From NCBI RefSeq assembly GCF_016595155.1, contig NZ_JAENGP010000011.1:1-64000 (forward strand): a stretch of 64,000 nt of DNA, given 5' to 3'. The stretch is from Advenella mandrilli. Lineage in GTDB: Bacteria; Pseudomonadota; Gammaproteobacteria; Burkholderiales; Burkholderiaceae_B. The translations under genes were made by a program, and so were the position numbers. Shown piece by piece: positions 59,526 to 64,000 of this stretch (position 1 is the first letter of the stretch; the number at the start of each line of letters is the position of its first letter). The notes beneath the pieces are model-generated. The model made no database searches. It worked only from the letters and a program-made list of their open reading frames with translations, and had not been told where the DNA came from.

Positions 59526-61310
59526 ATGTACTTTAAAGCCCGGCACGCCACTTTTTTACCGCTCATCCTGTTTGCCACTTCTGTAGTGTTTGCTGCTGGC
59601 AAACCCGAGGTGGTGATTGACCCCAGCGGTTTGAGTCCTGAAATTTTGAAAACGGTTAATGATGGCATTAGTGCTGTGGTTCGGCTGGCCGATGACCAGG
59701 ACGGTGGCGAAGCCGAGCGGATTCGCAGCCGGGGGCGTGATGCCGTGATTTCCGCCCTTGCCACACAAGGATATTTTTCCCCCAAGGTGACCCTTGAAGT
59801 GGGTGAAGACGTGGGTGGTGAAACCTGGGATATTTATATAGAACTAGGTAAAGTGGCCAAAGTGGCGTCGGTGGAAAATCGCTTCGCTGGCAGTATTATC
59901 GGTGCCCAATATGCACAGCGGGTTGCGTCCCTGAAAAAAAACTGGGGCTTGCCCGTTGATGCCGATTTTATCAATGCCCGCTGGAGTTCTTCAAAAAGCG
60001 CTTTGCTTGATGGCGTCATGGGTCGGGATTTTTATCTTGCCCGCATGACGCACTCCCAGGCAGTGGTTAATCCCGAAACCTCAACGGTTAACACGGTGAC
60101 AGAGGTCGATAGTGGTCCGGCAGTGACCTTGGGCAATATAGAGGTCATTGGCCTGCGTCGAGTTCCCGAAAGCCTGGTGCGTCGTTATATACGGTATAAG
60201 CCCGGCGACCCCTACACTCAGGAGCAGCTTGATGACTGGCAGCAGGCGTTGCAGTCAACCAATTTTTTCAGGGGCGCATTCGTTTCCCTTAAAACTCCCG
60301 AAGGCTCTGACGTTTACAACAGGGAGCAGGTGGAATTGCCGGTGTCTGTTCGGGTAACCGAAGGCCCGGCAAGTTCTGTTGCCGGCTCCTTGGGGGTGGA
60401 CGACATCAGCGGAATCCGGATTGAGGGGCTTTATACGAAAAATGTTGTCTGGGGACTGCCGGTTATTATGGAAGCGGGGGCAGGTGCCGACTTTAAAAGC
60501 CAGCGTGCCTTTCTTGATTTTACCTTGCCGCCCAATTACGATGGTTCACGGGACAGTTTTGGGGTAATGGCCCGCCATTCCGATATTCAAAATGAAGAGG
60601 TCACGCGTTTTGGCTTAGGCTGGAAACGCAAACGTGAATTCAAACTGGACCCTGAAAGCCGGGTTGATTACGAATCCAACTGGGGGGTGTTAGTTGCTTA
60701 CGACTCAATCAAGCGTGAAAACGAAGCGCGTTATTCTCTGCCAACGGTGGTGGGTACCTGGGATTTTTTACGACGGGATATTAACGACCGTTACGATCCC
60801 CGGGACGGTAACCTGATTGCCTTGGGGCTGGGGGCCGGCATGACGTTAAACAAGCAGCAGACTTTTGGCCGGGTTAGTTTACGGGTGCAGAAATGGTGGC
60901 CGGTGGGTAAAAGAGATGTCTTTACGCTACGGGCGGAAGCCGGACAGGTAGTGGGCTCTAAAAACACGCCTATCCCAGACGACTTTGGTTACCGGACCGG
61001 AGGAGCCCGCTCTATTCGGGGCTATAGATATAATAAGTTCGGTCGTGACACGGGGAATGCCGTTGTGGGCACCCGTTCACTGGGGGTGGTGGGTGCCCAG
61101 TACATGCACTACTTTGATGATCGTTTTGGCATGAGCGTGTTTCTTGATGCCGGTGATGCGGCCCCCTCTTTCCGGGAAATGAAAATTGCCGTGGGCTATG
61201 GGGTGGGTGCAATTGTCAAGACACCGGCCGGGCCTTTGTCACTTGATTTGGCCTGGGGGCAGCGCGACCGTAAATTAAGACTGCACTTTTCGTTAGGAGT
61301 GGCATTTTGA
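59526..61310 (+). CDS. tamA: Outer-membrane translocation module TamA
   Basis: A 594-residue Omp85-family protein: signal peptide ('ATFLPLILFATSVVFAAGKP', cut near residue 25), three POTRA repeats (about 30-270), and a C-terminal 16-strand barrel containing the family motif 'TGGARSIRGYRYNKFG' and ending in an aromatic residue ('LHFSLGVAF'). With TamB it inserts certain outer-membrane proteins and moves phospholipids. It overlaps tamB at the stop codon. Confidence 0.95.
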   Translation: MYFKARHATFLPLILFATSVVFAAGKPEVVIDPSGLSPEILKTVNDGISAVVRLADDQDGGEAERIRSRGRDAVISALATQGYFSPKVTLEVGEDVGGETWDIYIELGKVAKVASVENRFAGSIIGAQYAQRVASLKKNWGLPVDADFINARWSSSKSALLDGVMGRDFYLARMTHSQAVVNPETSTVNTVTEVDSGPAVTLGNIEVIGLRRVPESLVRRYIRYKPGDPYTQEQLDDWQQALQSTNFFRGAFVSLKTPEGSDVYNREQVELPVSVRVTEGPASSVAGSLGVDDISGIRIEGLYTKNVVWGLPVIMEAGAGADFKSQRAFLDFTLPPNYDGSRDSFGVMARHSDIQNEEVTRFGLGWKRKREFKLDPESRVDYESNWGVLVAYDSIKRENEARYSLPTVVGTWDFLRRDINDRYDPRDGNLIALGLGAGMTLNKQQTFGRVSLRVQKWWPVGKRDVFTLRAEAGQVVGSKNTPIPDDFGYRTGGARSIRGYRYNKFGRDTGNAVVGTRSLGVVGAQYMHYFDDRFGMSVFLDAGDAAPSFREMKIAVGYGVGAIVKTPAGPLSLDLAWGQRDRKLRLHFSLGVAF

Positions 61311-64000
61311 GCAGGGTCCGCAGGCATTTTAAAAAATGGCTTAACTGGAAAGTCACCCCTTTGCTGGTGCTTTTTCTGTTTGCCACTTTTCTGTTCTGGG
61401 CGCTGGGTACCAGCGCTGGCAGTAAATGGACGTTGCGCAATGTGCTGGCCCAGGTGGGCGGTGAAATGGGCGAGGTTGAAGGGACCATCTGGCGTGGCCT
61501 TAAACTTGAGCGATTGCTTATTGATACCCCCGAGGTTAACGTGGTGGCTACCAATGCCCGTGTGCAGGTCAAGTGGCTGGCGCTCTTTAACCGGCGTCTT
61601 AAAATCACGCAGATGGAAGTGGGCGACTTGGATGTTCGCCTGTTATCGGTGGCGTCTCCCGAGCCTGACACGGATACCGGGTCATTTACCATGCCCGGTT
61701 TGCCGGTAACCATAGAAGTGGATACGATTCGTATTGGCAGGTTTGCACTCGTGCAGGCCGATGGCAGTGATTTACCCATCGGACTAAGCGGGTTCTGGGT
61801 GACCAATTTGCTGCTTAACCAGGAACAGGCCAGGGCAAAAATAGACAGCCTGCATATCGCTCACGACCTGGTCAATAGCGATGTAAGCGGCAATCTTGAA
61901 GTTACCCAGCTCAAGTCGCCCTGGCCATTGGCACTGAATTTGCAAGCCAAGGCATCCAGCGAAAACCGGGACTCACCTATTTGCCTGGACCGCTTCCTGG
62001 TGACCTCGGTATTTCGGGGACAGCACAGTGGCCGCTGCACCTTTGATCTGAACTTGCAGGCACGGGGTTCGGCCGAAAACCTGGGGATTGATCTGGATGG
62101 CAAGGGGCAGGGGGTAACTCTGGACGCCAATACCACCTTAAATCTGTTTGCGCCGGTTCCGCTTGAAAACGCACATTTGGCACTGGCTCTTGAAAATGGT
62201 TCTTCACTGTCGCTGGATGCCGAACTGAAAGAAAAACAGGGTATTAATGGCAGTGACCGGTTGGAAGGAAGTTTGCTTAGCAACCGGCTGGCCTTGCATC
62301 AAGTACTGGCTGGTTCTGTACCAGAGTCATTATTAACTGCCCGTGTCGATTTTAAGGCAGACCTTGACGGGCCAGATCAACTGCATCAGCTTGACTTGCA
62401 GGCCAACATAGATGCAGCCAGTCGCTGGAACCGGCAAACCTTGTCGGGCGATATTAATTTACAGCTCAAGAACCTGTCTTCGGTCGATGGTCTTTATATT
62501 GACAATGCGCATATCGATCTGGTTCAGGGCAAGAATAAAATCCGCTCCTCGGGTGGTTTTGGGCATGCCGACAGCCGTTTGTTACTGGACATCAACCTGC
62601 CCGAATTGTCCAGCCTGTGGCCTGGTCTTGAAGGTAGGGGCAATCTACATGGTGAGGTAAATGGCTCGTTGGCCAAGCATGACGCGCTCCTGAAAGCCAC
62701 ATTTGCCCAATCGGATTCCCGTCAGTTAGGCAAGGCCCCCGTTAATCTGGAAACCTGGTTAGAAGGTGTATTGGGTCAAAATGAGCAGGGCCAGCCTGTT
62801 TGGCGGGCCGATCTGGCCGGCCTGACGGTACAGCATGGCAATATTCGCCTTGAGCAGCAGGACAAACTGGCGCTTTATCTGGCTCCGGATGCCCGTGACC
62901 AGGAACCGCAATGGTCAGCGGGTGCCTCGCAATTCAAGCTGGTTTTAAATGGCAAGCCGGGAACCCTGGAACATTTGTTGTCAGAAGGCGGCCAGCGCGG
63001 CTGGAAAACGCAAGGAGCGTTCTCTAACTTAACAATCAGTCATCAATTAATGACTGATATCCAGCAGGCATTGGCCAGTGGAAACGACCCCAAACCGGTG
63101 GCCGCGGCAAAAGCTAAACAAATAGCCGATGTCATTTACGATGGCAACTGGGATTTCCAGCAAGCGCAGGCCTTGTCGGGTGCGGTCAGTTTGCAGCGTA
63201 CCGCAGGCGATAGCATCTTGCCGCTGGATGTGAACATACCACTAGATCTCAATACCCTGAGTATCCAGGTGAATGAAACTCAACAAGCTGACGCGCCTGC
63301 GCTGATGGTCATTAGCGGTACCGGGCAGGGTAGCCGGTCTTCCCTGGATATGCGCCTGAATCTTGATCTGGATTCGCCTTTTCCTTTACGGGATGGTCAT
63401 GTCAACCTTGCCCTGACTGATAACTCCCGTCTGCAATTGAAAACCGAGGTGCATAAAAACCAGGGTGAACATAGCGCGGATAAAATCAGCACCACGCTGC
63501 GCATGGAAAACCTGGCGCTGGATAAATTGCTGGCGGGTGCGGTGCCCCAGGCCTTGTTGAATAGCGATATCCAGGTTGACATAGACTTGCTGGATCAGCA
63601 GGAAATCAAGAATGTGGTACTGGATGCCCGCTTTAACCAGCCAAGCCAGTGGAATAAGCAGTCCTTGGAAGGGCATCTGAAAACCCGCGTCAACACCAGT
63701 GGCCTGTTCCCGTCTGCTTCGGTTGTGATTGATGCAACAGCACCGCAACAGGGTAAGGCCAATTTTGAAAACCTGAGCATTTCGGATACCGATATTTACC
63801 TGGTGCTGGGCAATAACCGGATTGCCGGTTCAGGCGGTTTTGGTGAAGAACACAGCCAGTTGGCGCTTGATGTGAATGCGCCCATACTGGCCTCATTCTG
63901 GCCGGGCTTGCCAGGCAGTATTAATTTTAACGGTGTCCTGGATGGCAATTTGCACAATCACAAACTGGCCTTGCAGGCCATGTATGCCGATGCTGCCGAT
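61307..64000 (+). CDS. tamB: Translocation module TamB, N-terminal part (runs past window end)
   Basis: A frame open for 898 codons to the last base. It starts with TTG at 61307, overlapping the tamA stop (TTGA), which is the usual tamA-tamB coupling, so a non-ATG start is accepted. The N-terminal membrane anchor ('WKVTPLLVLFLFATFLFWAL') is followed by 'GTIWRGLKLERLLIDTPEVN' and long beta-rich AsmA-like repeats, as in TamB. The C-terminal DUF490 domain lies beyond the window. With TamA it spans the periplasm. Confidence 0.9.
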   Translation, partial: MSRVRRHFKKWLNWKVTPLLVLFLFATFLFWALGTSAGSKWTLRNVLAQVGGEMGEVEGTIWRGLKLERLLIDTPEVNVVATNARVQVKWLALFNRRLKITQMEVGDLDVRLLSVASPEPDTDTGSFTMPGLPVTIEVDTIRIGRFALVQADGSDLPIGLSGFWVTNLLLNQEQARAKIDSLHIAHDLVNSDVSGNLEVTQLKSPWPLALNLQAKASSENRDSPICLDRFLVTSVFRGQHSGRCTFDLNLQARGSAENLGIDLDGKGQGVTLDANTTLNLFAPVPLENAHLALALENGSSLSLDAELKEKQGINGSDRLEGSLLSNRLALHQVLAGSVPESLLTARVDFKADLDGPDQLHQLDLQANIDAASRWNRQTLSGDINLQLKNLSSVDGLYIDNAHIDLVQGKNKIRSSGGFGHADSRLLLDINLPELSSLWPGLEGRGNLHGEVNGSLAKHDALLKATFAQSDSRQLGKAPVNLETWLEGVLGQNEQGQPVWRADLAGLTVQHGNIRLEQQDKLALYLAPDARDQEPQWSAGASQFKLVLNGKPGTLEHLLSEGGQRGWKTQGAFSNLTISHQLMTDIQQALASGNDPKPVAAAKAKQIADVIYDGNWDFQQAQALSGAVSLQRTAGDSILPLDVNIPLDLNTLSIQVNETQQADAPALMVISGTGQGSRSSLDMRLNLDLDSPFPLRDGHVNLALTDNSRLQLKTEVHKNQGEHSADKISTTLRMENLALDKLLAGAVPQALLNSDIQVDIDLLDQQEIKNVVLDARFNQPSQWNKQSLEGHLKTRVNTSGLFPSASVVIDATAPQQGKANFENLSISDTDIYLVLGNNRIAGSGGFGEEHSQLALDVNAPILASFWPGLPGSINFNGVLDGNLHNHKLALQAMYADAAD

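Overview
The window looks like a Burkholderiales chromosome, probably Alcaligenaceae-like. The evidence is the order ffh, ccsA/ypjD-like gene, PP0621-type small CxxC protein, ampD, together with metG/mrp and tamA/tamB neighbours. The genus cannot be fixed from sequence alone. It carries a ~42.8 kb AT-richer integrative and conjugative element (ICE) inserted at the 3' end of a tRNA-Leu(CAA) gene. The intact tRNA is at 45343-45427 (minus strand). A 53-bp copy of its 3' part, with one mismatch, lies at 2547-2599.

Left flank (1-2546): the C-terminal part of nhaA, then a truncated EamA/DMT permease gene joined to the remnant of a second, older tRNA-Leu island. That remnant consists of a P4-type integrase and the N-terminal piece of an HNH-nuclease paralogue of a gene inside the ICE.

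ICE, region 1 (2.6-17.3 kb): mobC and a MOBP-like relaxase are followed by a defence island. The island holds a SIR2-HerA pair, a GmrSD/BrxU-like DUF262 nuclease, a complete Ec86(Eco1)-type retron (effector, msr-msd RNA, reverse transcriptase) and a single-chain type ISP restriction-modification enzyme. The island ends at a candidate oriT whose sequence and layout resemble RP4 (inverted repeat, CCTATCCTGC, then a cytosine-free tract, then a small TraK-like gene).

ICE, region 2 (17.3-25.4 kb): a possible 'leading region' with a TraK-like protein, an ADP-ribosyltransferase-like protein, LexA-controlled umuDC, an HNH nuclease, a SRAP (YedK/HMCES-like) protein and a plasmid-type RepA with three iterons and a DnaA box. 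A small repressor gene is flanked by two mirror-image copies of a 41-bp promoter/operator module. One copy faces the rep operon and the other faces the transfer operon, which suggests replication and transfer are switched together.

ICE, region 3 (25.0-45.3 kb): one long co-directional transfer operon. It runs DUF7673 protein, TraL, TrbM, TraM, VirB1, a small secreted protein, VirB2-VirB6 (with an EexN-like lipoprotein between VirB5 and VirB6), a membrane protein, VirB7-VirB11, Ssb, VirD4, a TraC-like primase, a 53-aa acidic protein, ArdC antirestriction protein, an excisionase-like HTH and the integrase. Short intrinsic-terminator-like hairpins punctuate the operon.

Right flank (45.4-64 kb): ordinary host genes: flavin/PLP-oxidase-fold protein, MFS transporter, htpG, ampD, PP0621-like, ccsA/ypjD-like, ffh, BON-LysM protein, pip, trmB, a methyltransferase, metG, a small membrane protein, mrp, tamA and tamB (cut by the window end).
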